DNA of 64,000 nucleotides from an uncultured Tateyamaria sp. (GTDB lineage Bacteria; Pseudomonadota; Alphaproteobacteria; Rhodobacterales; Rhodobacteraceae), in contig NZ_CANNDO010000002.1 of assembly GCF_947503385.1 (NCBI RefSeq), positions 1-64,000 on the forward strand. Reading direction: 5' to 3'. Below are positions 36,584 through 45,961 of the stretch, in pieces. The notes beneath the pieces were generated by a model. It saw nothing but the letters and a program-made list of their open reading frames with translations, was not told the DNA's origin and did no database searches. Both the position numbers and the translations under genes were made by a program. Each line of letters begins with the position of its first letter. Position 1 is the first letter of the stretch.

Positions 36584-37830
36584 CCCCGAGCTGGACCGAA
36601 ATGACCCGCGTGTTTGGCCGCATTGGCGTTTTGTCCTTTGGTGGGCCAGCGGCGCAGATTGCGTTGATGCATGACAGCCTTGTGTCCCGCCACGCATGGC
36701 TGACCGAACAGCAATATCTGCGCGCGCTGTCGCTGTGCATGTTGCTGCCGGGCCCCGAAGCGATGCAACTGGCCACCTACGCGGGCTGGCGTTTGCGCGG
36801 CACGGCGGGCGGGCTGCTGGCCGGACTGCTGTTTGTGGTGCCGGGCGCGCTGGTGATCGTCGCGCTGGCGCTGGGATATGTCTGGTACGGGGATTTGCCG
36901 CTGGTGCGTGCAGCGTTTCTGGGCATCAAGGCTGCGGTGATTGTTATCGTGCTGCAAGCGCTGCTGCGTCTGGCGCGCAAGGCCTTGACTGGTGCGGCGG
37001 CGTGGGCGCTGGCCGGGGGGGCCTTTGTCGCGCTTTTTGCGCTTGGCCTGCCCTTTCCGCTGATCGTGCTGGCCGCCGGGCTCTTTGGGTATGTCACTGC
37101 GCGAACGCACAACGCGCCCGCCCCGCCTGCGGACAGACCAAAAGGGACTGTGCGCACCGTGCTGGTCTGGGCCGCGATCTGGGCCGCGCCGCTGCTGCTG
37201 TGCTGGATTTTTGCGCAACCTTTCCTGCTGCAAATCGGGCTCTTTTTCTCAAAACTTGCTGTGGTCACTTTTGGCGGCGCCTACGCGGTGTTGGCCTATA
37301 TGACGCAGGAGGTCGTGCAAAACTATGGCTGGATCGAAACGGGTCAGATGATCGATGCGCTTGGTCTGGCGGAAACCACGCCCGGCCCGTTGATCCTTGT
37401 GACCGAATTCGTGGCCCTGCTGGCCGGATACGCGCAAGGCGGCCTGCCCGTGGCCATTGCGGCGGGGGCGCTGACACTGTGGGTTACGTTTACCCCCTGT
37501 TTTCTATGGATTTTCGCCGCCGGCCCTTACCTTGACCACATCGCGGCGCGCCCGCGCCTTGCGGCGGCCCTTCAGGCCATTACGGCGGCTGTTGTGGGCG
37601 TGATCCTGAACCTATCAGTGTGGTTTGCCTTGCATGTGATCTTTGGCCAGATCGGCACCGGTGACGCGCTGCCAATCCCGGTGCCGGTGCTTGCGTCCAT
37701 CGACCTGTGGGCCGTCGTCCTCACCGCATTTGCGATGGTCCTGATGCTGTTGTTCCGGCTTGGCCTGCTCTGGAGCCTCGCGGTGCTGGCGACCTGTGGC
37801 GCGGCACTTGGCATGGTCGGGGTGGTATAA
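36580..37830 (+). CDS. chrA: Chromate transporter ChrA, two-domain CHR family
   Basis: 416 residues from ATG 36580 with an ATGA overlap. Two homologous halves, each with the CHR motif: FGRIGVLSFGGPAAQIAL and MLLPGPEAMQLATYAG in the first, FSKLAVVTFGGAYAVLAYM and LAETTPGPLILVTEFVALLAGY in the second. About ten to twelve membrane segments. It exports chromate (or transports sulfate-like anions). Length is normal for the long-chain family. Confidence 0.93.
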   Translation: MTPSWTEMTRVFGRIGVLSFGGPAAQIALMHDSLVSRHAWLTEQQYLRALSLCMLLPGPEAMQLATYAGWRLRGTAGGLLAGLLFVVPGALVIVALALGYVWYGDLPLVRAAFLGIKAAVIVIVLQALLRLARKALTGAAAWALAGGAFVALFALGLPFPLIVLAAGLFGYVTARTHNAPAPPADRPKGTVRTVLVWAAIWAAPLLLCWIFAQPFLLQIGLFFSKLAVVTFGGAYAVLAYMTQEVVQNYGWIETGQMIDALGLAETTPGPLILVTEFVALLAGYAQGGLPVAIAAGALTLWVTFTPCFLWIFAAGPYLDHIAARPRLAAALQAITAAVVGVILNLSVWFALHVIFGQIGTGDALPIPVPVLASIDLWAVVLTAFAMVLMLLFRLGLLWSLAVLATCGAALGMVGVV

Positions 37831-37906
37831 TCACGCCATTTGTCCGCCTGCCCCTTTCCTTGCCCGCAAATTGGGATAAGGTAGAACCAAATGGCGGAGA
37901 GTATAA

Positions 37907-38401
37907 ATGAGCCGCGGCATTGATTACGGCAATTTGATGCATGAGGCCATGCGTGGCCTCATCCGCAAGGTCCTGACGGACGTGTCGCAGAACGGGCTAC
38001 CGGGCGCGCACCACTTCTTTATCACCTTCGACACCAGTCACCCCGACGCAGAACTCGCCGATTGGCTGAGCGACCGCTATCCGGGGGAAATGACTGTGGT
38101 GATGCAGCACTGGTACGACAATCTTGATGTCGGGACCGATGGCTTTGCCGTGACGCTGAATTTCGGCGACGCACCAGAGCCGCTCTATATTCCATACGAC
38201 GCGATCAAGACATTCGTGGACCCGTCGGTGGAATTTGGTCTGCGCTTTGAGACGCAGGACAGCGATCAGGAGGATGCGCCCGCAGCGCCGCCCGAAATTC
38301 TGCCCAGCAGCGCCATCACCACACCCGAGGCCGACGGTCAGGACAAGGATGACAGCGGCAAACCCGCCGATGTCGTGTCACTGGACAGTTTCCGCAAATA
38401 A
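37907..38401 (+). CDS. sspB: SspB-type ClpXP adaptor
   Basis: 164 residues with GGAGAG before the ATG. The core (MSRGIDYGNLMHEAMRGLIRKV split, HHFFITFDTSHPDAELADWL, FPGEM-like YPGEMTVVMQHWYDNL, FAVTLNFGDAPEPLYIPYDAI) matches the alphaproteobacterial SspB that binds ssrA tags. A flexible acidic linker leads to the C-terminal VVSLDSFRK, the expected ClpX-docking tail. It lies near ssrA. Confidence 0.92.
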   Translation: MSRGIDYGNLMHEAMRGLIRKVLTDVSQNGLPGAHHFFITFDTSHPDAELADWLSDRYPGEMTVVMQHWYDNLDVGTDGFAVTLNFGDAPEPLYIPYDAIKTFVDPSVEFGLRFETQDSDQEDAPAAPPEILPSSAITTPEADGQDKDDSGKPADVVSLDSFRK

Positions 38402-38406
38402 TCCCG

Positions 38407-38955
38407 TCAATCGATGCGGGTCAAAAACGTCTCAACCGCGCGCAAAATCTCACCATCCCGGATGTTCTGGAACCGCAGGTCGAGACCGCCATCGGCAAGC
38501 GTCCGGTCATATTGCTGAAGGCTGTACCCGCCCGCCTCGCTGACAAACAGCGAATAGACCGTCAGCGTGTCACCATCAATGCGCGCCCAGACATACGGTT
38601 CCCCCTTCATCGGGTCTAGCTGTACACGGTGACCAAACACATTCTTTTGCTGAGCCGCCGCATAAACCGCTGCCCGCCCGCTGGGCACAAAGTCGATCGT
38701 GTAGGATTTTTCCTTGGTCCGCCCGTCGCTGCGATACGTCACAGAGGTCCATTTGACCTGAAACCCTTCCTTGGTTTCCGATATGTCGACGCTCATGTCG
38801 CGTGGAATCTTGGTGCCGTCAGCCGCGGTCACCTCTGCCGACCCTTCGTAACTGCCTGCAAACTTGGCGATTTCCGCCCGCGCGACGCTGGTCCACACCA
38901 TCAGGGCGGCAATCAACACCACGCAAAGCGCGGGCGACAAGCGGGAGCGGATCAT
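38407..38955 (-). CDS. Secreted protein of unknown function
   Basis: 182 residues from ATG 38955, preceded by AAGGAC. A clear signal peptide (MIRSRLSPALCVVLIAALMV, cleaving after VARA) is followed by a beta-rich domain: FAGSYEGSAEVTAADGT, then DISETKEGFQVKWTSVTYR and WARIDGDTLTVYSLFV. No family recognised with confidence; the pattern suits a periplasmic lipocalin-like or avidin-like barrel. The frame extends upstream to 38985 without better support. Confidence 0.75.
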   Translation of the reverse strand: MIRSRLSPALCVVLIAALMVWTSVARAEIAKFAGSYEGSAEVTAADGTKIPRDMSVDISETKEGFQVKWTSVTYRSDGRTKEKSYTIDFVPSGRAAVYAAAQQKNVFGHRVQLDPMKGEPYVWARIDGDTLTVYSLFVSEAGGYSLQQYDRTLADGGLDLRFQNIRDGEILRAVETFLTRID

Positions 38956-39122
38956 GGGGCAGTCCTTCTGAACGGGCATATGCACCTTTCTATATAGGGG
39001 GACAGCCCGCGTCTTGCACTAGCTGCGCGCAATTTGAACCACCGCGACATGGCTGCCGCTTGTGAGCGCAGGCAGGCGCAGGTAAACGCAATCAACCGGA
39101 ACTGACATCGCAGGAGAGCCCA

Positions 39123-40514
39123 ATGGCCGACACGCGCACCGAAACCGACAGCTTTGGCCCGCTGGAGGTGCCTTCCGACAAGTATTGGGGCGCCCAGACC
39201 CAGCGGTCGATCATGAACTTTCCCATCGGCTGGGAAAAGCAGCCTGTGCCGGTTGTGCGCGCGCTTGGCGTGATCAAAAAGGCGTGTGCGATGCAGAACA
39301 AGGCCCAGGGCACGCTGGATGCGCGTCTGGCAGACGCAATAGTCGAGGCCGCGGGCGAGGTTATCGACGGCAAGCTCGACGACAATTTTCCGCTGGTGGT
39401 CTGGCAAACAGGTTCGGGCACACAGTCCAACATGAACGCCAACGAGGTGATTGCGAACCGCGCCATTGAATTGCTGGGTGGTGTGATCGGTTCCAAGGAT
39501 CCGGTCCATCCGAACGATCACTGCAATATGGGACAGTCATCGAATGACACCTTTCCCACCGCTATGCACATCTCGACCGCGATGACCGCGCGGGACGTGT
39601 TGCTGCCGGGATTGCGCAAGCTGCACGCGGCCTTGGCGGCCAAGGCAGAGGCGTTCAAGGACATCATCAAAATCGGGCGCACGCATACGCAGGACGCCAC
39701 TCCGCTGACACTGGGTCAGGAGTTTTCCGGCTATGCGCATCAGGTCGCCATGGGCATCGCCCGGGTCGAGGGCGCCCTGCCCCGCATCTATGAACTGGCC
39801 CAAGGCGGCACCGCCGTTGGCACCGGGCTGAATACACAACACGGCTGGGCCGAGGCGGTGGCAGGCCATATGGCCGACATCACCGGCCTGCCCTTTGTCA
39901 CCGCCCCCAACAAATTCGAAGCGCTGGCCGCCCACGACGCCATGGTCGAAATGTCGGGCGCGCTAAAGACGGTTGCAGCATCCCTGTTCAAGATTGCCAA
40001 CGACATCCGGCTGCTGGGCTCCGGCCCGCGGTGTGGTCTGGGCGAATTGATGTTGCCTGAGAACGAACCCGGCTCGTCCATCATGCCGGGCAAAGTGAAC
40101 CCGACGCAGTGCGAGGCGCTGACACAGGTTTGCGCCCACGTGATGGGGAACGATGCCGCCGTCGGATTTGCCGGGTCGCAGGGTCATTTCGAGCTGAACG
40201 TCTACAAACCCATGATGGTGTACAACGTGTTGCAATCCATGCAGCTGATCGGCGACGCCTCTGTGGCGTTTACAGACAACCTTGTGGACGGGTTGCAGGC
40301 GGATGAGGTGCGTATCGACAAGCTGATGCGCGAGTCACTTATGCTGGTCACCGCGTTGGCCCCCGAGATCGGCTATGACAACGCCACCAAAGTTGCCAAG
40401 ACCGCGCACAAGAACGGCACCACCCTGATCGAGGAAGCGGTGAAGATGGGATTTGTCACCGAAGAGCGGTTCAATGAGGTCGTGCGCCCCGAAAACATGA
40501 TCGGACCCAAGTGA
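39123..40514 (+). CDS. fumC: Fumarate hydratase class II
   Basis: 463 residues, with AGGAGA 7 bp before the ATG. The signature [11 protein letters not shown] and substrate motifs [26 protein letters not shown] and [20 protein letters not shown] are intact. It interconverts fumarate and malate in the TCA cycle with no iron-sulfur cluster. It heads an operon with three small overlapping genes. Confidence 0.97.
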   Translation: MADTRTETDSFGPLEVPSDKYWGAQTQRSIMNFPIGWEKQPVPVVRALGVIKKACAMQNKAQGTLDARLADAIVEAAGEVIDGKLDDNFPLVVWQTGSGTQSNMNANEVIANRAIELLGGVIGSKDPVHPNDHCNMGQSSNDTFPTAMHISTAMTARDVLLPGLRKLHAALAAKAEAFKDIIKIGRTHTQDATPLTLGQEFSGYAHQVAMGIARVEGALPRIYELAQGGTAVGTGLNTQHGWAEAVAGHMADITGLPFVTAPNKFEALAAHDAMVEMSGALKTVAASLFKIANDIRLLGSGPRCGLGELMLPENEPGSSIMPGKVNPTQCEALTQVCAHVMGNDAAVGFAGSQGHFELNVYKPMMVYNVLQSMQLIGDASVAFTDNLVDGLQADEVRIDKLMRESLMLVTALAPEIGYDNATKVAKTAHKNGTTLIEEAVKMGFVTEERFNEVVRPENMIGPK

Positions 40515-40723
40515 GCACGCCCATCAATCTGAACAAGGCCCGCAAGGCCCGCGCGCGCGCCGAGAACAAGGCGCGCGCTGACGCCAATGCGGTGACGTTC
40601 GGATTGACGAAAGCAGACAAACGCTCCGCTCAGGTTGAAAATGCCCGCGAGGCGCGAAAATTGGATGGCCAAGCCCTTGAGATGCCGCGCAAAGGCGCAG
40701 ATGACGGCTCCGAAAAGCCATAA
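40511..40723 (+). CDS. DUF4169 small basic protein
   Basis: 70 residues from a GTG overlapping the fumC stop. [20 protein letters not shown], then [13 protein letters not shown] and [12 protein letters not shown] form a charged helical protein typical of DUF4169, found after fumC in Rhodobacterales. Function unknown. Confidence 0.8.
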   Translation: MSTPINLNKARKARARAENKARADANAVTFGLTKADKRSAQVENAREARKLDGQALEMPRKGADDGSEKP

Positions 40724-40766
40724 ATTGTCTGTATTCGCTTGGACCGTGACAGTGACAGGTGTTTCG

Positions 40767-40934
40767 ATGACGCAACCCAATGCCGCCGATCAGGCTCAAA
40801 AACAGCGGATCCGTGCATTGCGCCGGGCGCGCCGCTATCTGCGTGCCAATCAGGGCGCTTTGGCGCGGGTTCTGAACACCTATGCGCGGGTTGCAGAGCT
40901 TGACCCCGCGCGCCGTTTCCTGCCTGACCAGTGA
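40767..40934 (+). CDS. Small basic hypothetical protein
   Basis: 55 residues (MTQPNAADQAQKQRIRALRR..., ending ARRFLPDQ). The stop overlaps the GTG start of the next gene, which supports translation. It is highly basic and helical, perhaps nucleic-acid binding. No family recognised. Confidence 0.5.
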   Translation: MTQPNAADQAQKQRIRALRRARRYLRANQGALARVLNTYARVAELDPARRFLPDQ

Positions 40935-41161
40935 GCGGTCGCCCCGAAAAACACTCCCTGACCCTCAAGGGGCACCGGACCAGCGTATCGCTCGAGCCTG
41001 AATTTTGGGACGCGTTCCGCGAAATTGCTGCCGAAGACGGCTTACCAATCAATGCTTTGGCCGCTGAAATTGATGTAACCCGCGGCGCCGATGTTGGCCT
41101 CGCTTCGGCCATACGTGTATTCGTACTGCGCCGGGTGCGTGCGCGGGGCACGAAGGCATAA
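40931..41161 (+). CDS. Ribbon-helix-helix domain protein
   Basis: 76 residues from a GTG overlapping the previous stop. GHRTSVSLEPEFWDAFREIA and INALAAEID with GLASAIRVFVLRRVR match the RHH_4 family found beside fumC in alphaproteobacteria. It is probably a small DNA-binding regulator; its target is unknown. Confidence 0.85.
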   Translation: MSGRPEKHSLTLKGHRTSVSLEPEFWDAFREIAAEDGLPINALAAEIDVTRGADVGLASAIRVFVLRRVRARGTKA

Positions 41162-41257
41162 GCGGTCCCGACATCTTCGACCCACACAGATGATCCAACC
41201 GCGACGGCTGGCCGGAAAACACCATGCGCCCCGGCCAGACATGCGTTTGGCAATCGC

Positions 41258-42151
41258 TTAGCTGATCGACGCGTTGTAAATCTGGTCGATATTCTTACCC
41301 AAGGCCGCCACGAACCCTGCATCGTCCATGTCGCGGCGCAGCCCTTCGGTCAGGGCACGGCTAAAGCTGGCGATCATCTTGTGGTTCTGTGCCAGTTTCG
41401 CGCTTGCCTCATCCGTCGAATACCCCCCCGACAGTGCCACCACGCGCAACACGCGCGGATGATCTGCCAGCGCGTCGTAACGGCACGGCACATCCGGCAA
41501 GGTCAGCTTGAGGATCACGTTTTGATCCGCCGACAGTTTTTCGATATGCGCCATCAGCGCATCTGCCAGCATATCTTCGCACGCGGCCTTGGTGTCGGAA
41601 TGAATGTTGATCTCGGGTTCGATGATCGGCACCAGACCGGCCGCCAGCACCTCGTGGGCAACATCGAACTGATTTTCAGCAATGGCGGCGATGCCGTCCG
41701 CGTTGGCGGACTGGATCACCGAACGCTCCTTGGTGCCAAAGATGCCCATGTCACGCGCCTCTGCCAACCGCGCGGCGAGGCCGGGCATGGGTTTCAGCAA
41801 TTGCACGCCCTGCGCCTCGTCCTCAAGGCCCTTGTCGATCTTCAGAAACGGCACAACGCCGCGCGTTTTCCACAGATGCGTCGCAACCGGCGTATCCCCG
41901 ATCCGTTCATGGATTGTCTTTTCGAACAGGATCGCGCCAATCACCTTGTCGCCAGTGAAATCCGGACTCTCGATGATGCGCGCCCGCATTTTCTGCATTT
42001 CTGCAAACATCTCTTCGTCGCCGGAATAATCCTCTGGCATAACACCGTACAGCGCGAGGGCCTTGGGTGTGGACCCGCCCGATTGGTCGAGCGCAGCGAT
42101 AAAGCCTGCCCCTTGCTCCATTTGAGCGCGCATCTTGGCAAAATCGGACAT
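41258..42151 (-). CDS. Fructose-bisphosphate aldolase class I
   Basis: 297 residues from ATG 42151, with AAGGAG 6 bp upstream. GFIAALDQSGGSTPKAL, FEKTIHER, GVVPFLKIDKGLEDE, PIIEPEINIHS and the Schiff-base lysine in NVILKLTLPD are visible. It is the short bacterial class I form. It cleaves or forms fructose-1,6-bisphosphate in glycolysis and gluconeogenesis. Single-gene unit. Confidence 0.93.
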   Translation of the reverse strand: MSDFAKMRAQMEQGAGFIAALDQSGGSTPKALALYGVMPEDYSGDEEMFAEMQKMRARIIESPDFTGDKVIGAILFEKTIHERIGDTPVATHLWKTRGVVPFLKIDKGLEDEAQGVQLLKPMPGLAARLAEARDMGIFGTKERSVIQSANADGIAAIAENQFDVAHEVLAAGLVPIIEPEINIHSDTKAACEDMLADALMAHIEKLSADQNVILKLTLPDVPCRYDALADHPRVLRVVALSGGYSTDEASAKLAQNHKMIASFSRALTEGLRRDMDDAGFVAALGKNIDQIYNASIS

Positions 42152-42231
42152 CAGGTACTCCTTGGACGTCGGGGGTTGTTGCGACCCTCCTAACCCATTC
42201 AACACCCCCGGTTAATCCCGCAGACGCGGTG

Positions 42232-43578
42232 TTAGCGCTGACGTTTGCGGATTTCTAACCAGATGCCGTCTTTGGCGCGCACTGTGAGGTGTGCAACAGG
42301 CACCGGGACACGGTCAGGCACGGGCAAAACCACGTGATCGCGCAAAAGACGCGCCAGAATCAGTGGCCCTTCGACCATCGCAAAGCCCGCGCCGGTGCAG
42401 ACCCGCGCCCCGGCCGAGAACGGAATGAACGCATCACGCATACAGCTTTTGCCGTTTTCGGTCTGCCAACGGCCCGGGTCAAAGTCGTCAGGCTGATCCC
42501 AAAGACGCGTGTGGCGATGCAGGTGCCACGGGCTGATGACGACCTGCGCGCCCTTGGGCACGTCGCGATCCCGGAATGTTTCGGGGCATGTCGTTTCCCG
42601 CACCATCATCGGCACCGGAGGATAAAGTCGCAGGGTTTCACGAAACACGTCCCGCGCCACGGGCAGTTTGGACATCACGCTGAATTCGCAGGTGTCCAGA
42701 GCTTGCGCCTCTGTCGCGATGCGGTCTTGCCACTCTGGAAAACACGCCACAAGGTAGAGCGCCCATGCCAGCGCAGAGGCACTGGTTTCGTGCCCTGCGA
42801 GAAAGAAGATCGCGACCTGATCCACCATCTCTTCGGCGTCAAAGGTCTCGCCGGTTTCGGGATCGACGGTCGTCATGATCTTGGTCGCCAAATCATCCGG
42901 CGCGGTGCCATCCGCGATTTCCGCCGCGCGCCGCTCGACCAGTTGGGTGATCAGCCTGCGGATCTCAGCCGCAGTGGCGCGCGTGTTCCGCCGAAACCCA
43001 CGCGGCAGCCACGCCGGCAGCGGGACAAAAGCGGCAAGGTTCAGGATCGGCTGGCTGCGCTGATAGGCGCGGAACGCGTGAAAAACGGCCCCCGCCAATT
43101 CATCCTCAATCGGCAAGGAAAAGAGCGTCCGAAAAATCACATCAGCGGCGGCATGGCTGATCTGGGCCTCAATTTCTGTCGGCCCCTCTGGCAAACGTGC
43201 CGCTGCCGCTTCGGAGGCGTCCCACATGGCCGGGAACGTCTCGCGCAGGCGACCGCCCTCAAAGGCGGGGTCGATGATACGACGCTGCCGCTCCCATTGC
43301 GCGCCGTTGGTCAAAAAGACGGAATTGCCCAGCAACGGCCGCAGCCCCTCGCTGATCCGGTCGGATTTGGGGAAGTCCTTGGGCCGTTCCCTGAGCACGG
43401 TTTTGACCAACGCGGGCTGGTTCATCAGGTAGCTGCGAAAAAACGGAGTGCGGAACTCGGCCATCCATGCGCGGTAGAGACGCTCGGGTTGTGCCGACAA
43501 TATGTCCTGTCGAAACAGCCGCATGTACCGCCACAGCGACACGCGGTCCGGCCTGCTGGGCGGTTTGGGCGGTGTCAT
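42232..43578 (-). CDS. Cytochrome P450
   Basis: 448 residues. Haem-thiolate loop FIPFSAGARVCTGAGFA with C394, I-helix AGHETSAS (about 261-268), ExxR in RETLRLYPPVP and the meander PDDFDPGRW. The sequence type resembles CYP4/CYP102-like fatty-acid or terpenoid hydroxylases of soluble bacterial kind. No ferredoxin or reductase gene is nearby. The start overlaps the stop of the upstream hydrolase (ATGA), so both are made together. Confidence 0.93.
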   Translation of the reverse strand: MTPPKPPSRPDRVSLWRYMRLFRQDILSAQPERLYRAWMAEFRTPFFRSYLMNQPALVKTVLRERPKDFPKSDRISEGLRPLLGNSVFLTNGAQWERQRRIIDPAFEGGRLRETFPAMWDASEAAAARLPEGPTEIEAQISHAAADVIFRTLFSLPIEDELAGAVFHAFRAYQRSQPILNLAAFVPLPAWLPRGFRRNTRATAAEIRRLITQLVERRAAEIADGTAPDDLATKIMTTVDPETGETFDAEEMVDQVAIFFLAGHETSASALAWALYLVACFPEWQDRIATEAQALDTCEFSVMSKLPVARDVFRETLRLYPPVPMMVRETTCPETFRDRDVPKGAQVVISPWHLHRHTRLWDQPDDFDPGRWQTENGKSCMRDAFIPFSAGARVCTGAGFAMVEGPLILARLLRDHVVLPVPDRVPVPVAHLTVRAKDGIWLEIRKRQR

Positions 43579-44798
43579 ACCGCAACCGAGGTGTATTTGG
43601 ACACAGGAATGTCGATCCGGGATTTGGAGGGCCGGCGATCCGCATAGCGGTCCGCCAAGGTAACAGGCCCTGCGGTGATCTGGAAATAGTCATAATCCTT
43701 GGGCCGGTCAAAGGCGCACAGGTACTGGAAATGCAGACGAAAAAAGCGCCAGCGCAATTCCTTCCACCGCTCCGGGCTGAGGGTCTGGGTGAAGGCGGCG
43801 GAAAAGACCAGCGGCCAGCGTTTGCCCTCGGGTGCCACGCCAGAGACGGCCACAGGATCACACAGCGCAAAGGCACAGCCATCGCCGGGCGCTGTGACAT
43901 CCACCCATGTCAGTTCGTCGCGCATCGACAGGTATTGCAAGTCAGCCCGCAGGCGGTGCGCCTCGGGCAAAAAGGACACCATGGGCACAACCTGCCCCAA
44001 CGACAGGAACCCAAGCGCAGGACCGGTCGCGGGCACCCGGCCCTCGCGGATCAGGTCGGCAAGGATGGACACGGCCAGATGCGCGCCAGAGGAATGGCCA
44101 ACCACCAGCACCTCGTCGACATCGTCCTGCATCGCTTCGGCAATGCTGTCGCCAAAGCTGCGCATCCGCGCCTCCAACGCGTCCGGGTTCGCACCACGCG
44201 AGGCTGCCGAATAGGCGTAGTCGTGCATCAGGTAGTAGGCAAAAAACCGGCCGTCCTTGGATTTGAACCAGCGCAGCAAGCTGACAAAGGCCACCGCCCC
44301 CCCGCCGCTGCCCAACCATGATCCGACACCGGGCCAGATCGTGTCCCCAAGGCGCCAGATCAGCGCCCATAGCAGAACCGCCAACAGCAACTGGCCCACC
44401 AACATGCCCACCGGGTAAAGGGCGGCAATCACCGGCCCCTTGCGCAGGCGCATCAGGCGGCGTAGCGCGCCCGACGCGATATAGGTCCATGCGGTGCGCA
44501 CAAGTTGCAGATAGGTGCCGGGGATCGACGCATCCATGCTGTCACGGACGATATCGGACCAGACCAGAACCTCGACGTCGGCATGGGTTTGCGCGTCGTC
44601 AATGCGTGCTGCCACCTGCCAACCGTAATGCGCGCCCTTTGGCGCGGGTGTCAGCGCCAGTTCGTAGCCGGATATGGCCGCCTGTGCGACCCCTTCCTTG
44701 CGATAAAGCTCGCGGTATCGGCGGGGGTGAATCGGGTCGTAGCCGGGAATGTAGAACACCCGGCGGCGTGACACGGTTTTTGGATGCGCGCTGCTCAT
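43575..44798 (-). CDS. Membrane-anchored alpha/beta-hydrolase-like protein coupled to P450
   Basis: 407 residues from ATG 44798. Start RRRVFYIPGYDPIHPRRYREL; the nucleophile elbow VLVVGHSSGAHLAVSILAD has Ser at about 237. Between them (about 122-178) lies a hydrophobic hairpin (VIAALYPVGMLVGQLLLAVL, then AVAFVSLLRWFK), so the catalytic domain is tied to the membrane. It could release or esterify a lipid substrate for the adjoining P450. No named family is recognised. Confidence 0.72.
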   Translation of the reverse strand: MSSAHPKTVSRRRVFYIPGYDPIHPRRYRELYRKEGVAQAAISGYELALTPAPKGAHYGWQVAARIDDAQTHADVEVLVWSDIVRDSMDASIPGTYLQLVRTAWTYIASGALRRLMRLRKGPVIAALYPVGMLVGQLLLAVLLWALIWRLGDTIWPGVGSWLGSGGGAVAFVSLLRWFKSKDGRFFAYYLMHDYAYSAASRGANPDALEARMRSFGDSIAEAMQDDVDEVLVVGHSSGAHLAVSILADLIREGRVPATGPALGFLSLGQVVPMVSFLPEAHRLRADLQYLSMRDELTWVDVTAPGDGCAFALCDPVAVSGVAPEGKRWPLVFSAAFTQTLSPERWKELRWRFFRLHFQYLCAFDRPKDYDYFQITAGPVTLADRYADRRPSKSRIDIPVSKYTSVAV

Positions 44799-44883
44799 CA
44801 ATGCACCTTTTGGCGCATTCTAGCGATGTTGTGGGGCCAAAGTAAGGCGGAAGCTGCCGGTTGGTTTCCGTGCCCGAAACCGA

Positions 44884-45636
44884 TCACCCCAGCGTGGCCA
44901 AGGCCGGAAACTGCTCCAGCAGCCAAAAGGAGAACCACGTGAACAGTCCGGTCAGCATCGCCAGCCCCACCAGAACCAAAAGTCCTCCCATCACCCTTTC
45001 GATCAGGACCATGTGGCGTTTTATCCGGTTCATGAACCCCATGGCACGGCTCATGAACATCGCCGCCAGCAGGAACGGTATCCCAAGACCGGCTGCATAA
45101 ATGCCCAGCAGGACCGTGCCGCGTGTCACGGACGCCTCAGACGCGGCAAGTGTCAGGATCGCGCCCAGTTGCGGTCCGATACAGGGCGTCCAGCCAAAAG
45201 CAAAGGCAAGGCCAAGGATATATGCGCCAAAAGACGACCCGCCCTGATCCCCCGCATCCATCCGCGCCTCGCGATCAAGAAACGAGATGCGGAAGACACC
45301 AAGGAAATGCAGGCCAAAAACGATGATCACAGCGCCGGAAATCTGCGCAAATAGCACCTGGTTCTGCAAGAAAAACGCGCCAAAGGCGGACGCGGCAAAG
45401 CCAAGGATGATAAAGACTGTCGACAGGCCAAGGACAAAGAACAGCGCCGCAATCGTGGCCCGGCTGCGCCCGCGCCCGTCTTCGGATATCTCGCCCACGC
45501 TCATGCCCGACATATACGCAAGATAAGGCGGCACAATAGGCAGCACGCATGGGCTGAGAAAGCTGATGATGCCCGCCAGCAAGGCCACGCTCATGGCAGG
45601 CAGCAGGCTCGCGTCGATGATGTCAATTCCGAACAT
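44884..45636 (-). CDS. ccdA: Cytochrome c biogenesis protein CcdA
   Basis: 250 residues from ATG 45636, six membrane segments. The redox cysteines lie in ISFLSPCVLPIVPPYLAY and FGWTPCIGPQLGAIL, the hallmark of CcdA. It passes reducing power from thioredoxin across the membrane to periplasmic thiol proteins for haem attachment. Divergent from tusA. Confidence 0.93.
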   Translation of the reverse strand: MFGIDIIDASLLPAMSVALLAGIISFLSPCVLPIVPPYLAYMSGMSVGEISEDGRGRSRATIAALFFVLGLSTVFIILGFAASAFGAFFLQNQVLFAQISGAVIIVFGLHFLGVFRISFLDREARMDAGDQGGSSFGAYILGLAFAFGWTPCIGPQLGAILTLAASEASVTRGTVLLGIYAAGLGIPFLLAAMFMSRAMGFMNRIKRHMVLIERVMGGLLVLVGLAMLTGLFTWFSFWLLEQFPALATLG

Positions 45637-45720
45637 GAAACCCACCTAACCAACCGCACGCCCGGCGTCACGGGGGCACGCAGTCACATGTGCGTGGACA
45701 TGCTGAAACATCGCGCCTAA

Positions 45721-45957
45721 ATGGCAACTATGACCGATCCACATATGCTTGATGCTGTGGGCCTGCTGTGCCCCCTGCCCGTACTCAAGGCGCGCAAGCG
45801 TCTGGCCGCGTTGTCGTCGGGGGACGAGATCACCGTTCAGGCAGATGATCCTGCCGCAATCGTCGACATCCCGCATTTTTGCGCCGAGGCCGGCCATACG
45901 CTTGTCTCAAGCGATCTGGACGGCCCCGTGCATGTTTACGTGATCCGCAAGGGCTAG
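45721..45957 (+). CDS. tusA: TusA-family sulfurtransferase
   Basis: 78 residues. GLLCPLPVLKARK has the CPxP active-site cysteine at position 17 of the form starting at 45721; ATG 45730 is an alternative start. It carries persulfide sulfur for tRNA thiolation or other sulfur transfer. The gene ends 5 bp from the convergent rne stop. Confidence 0.9.
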   Translation: MATMTDPHMLDAVGLLCPLPVLKARKRLAALSSGDEITVQADDPAAIVDIPHFCAEAGHTLVSSDLDGPVHVYVIRKG

Positions 45958-45961
45958 GCCC

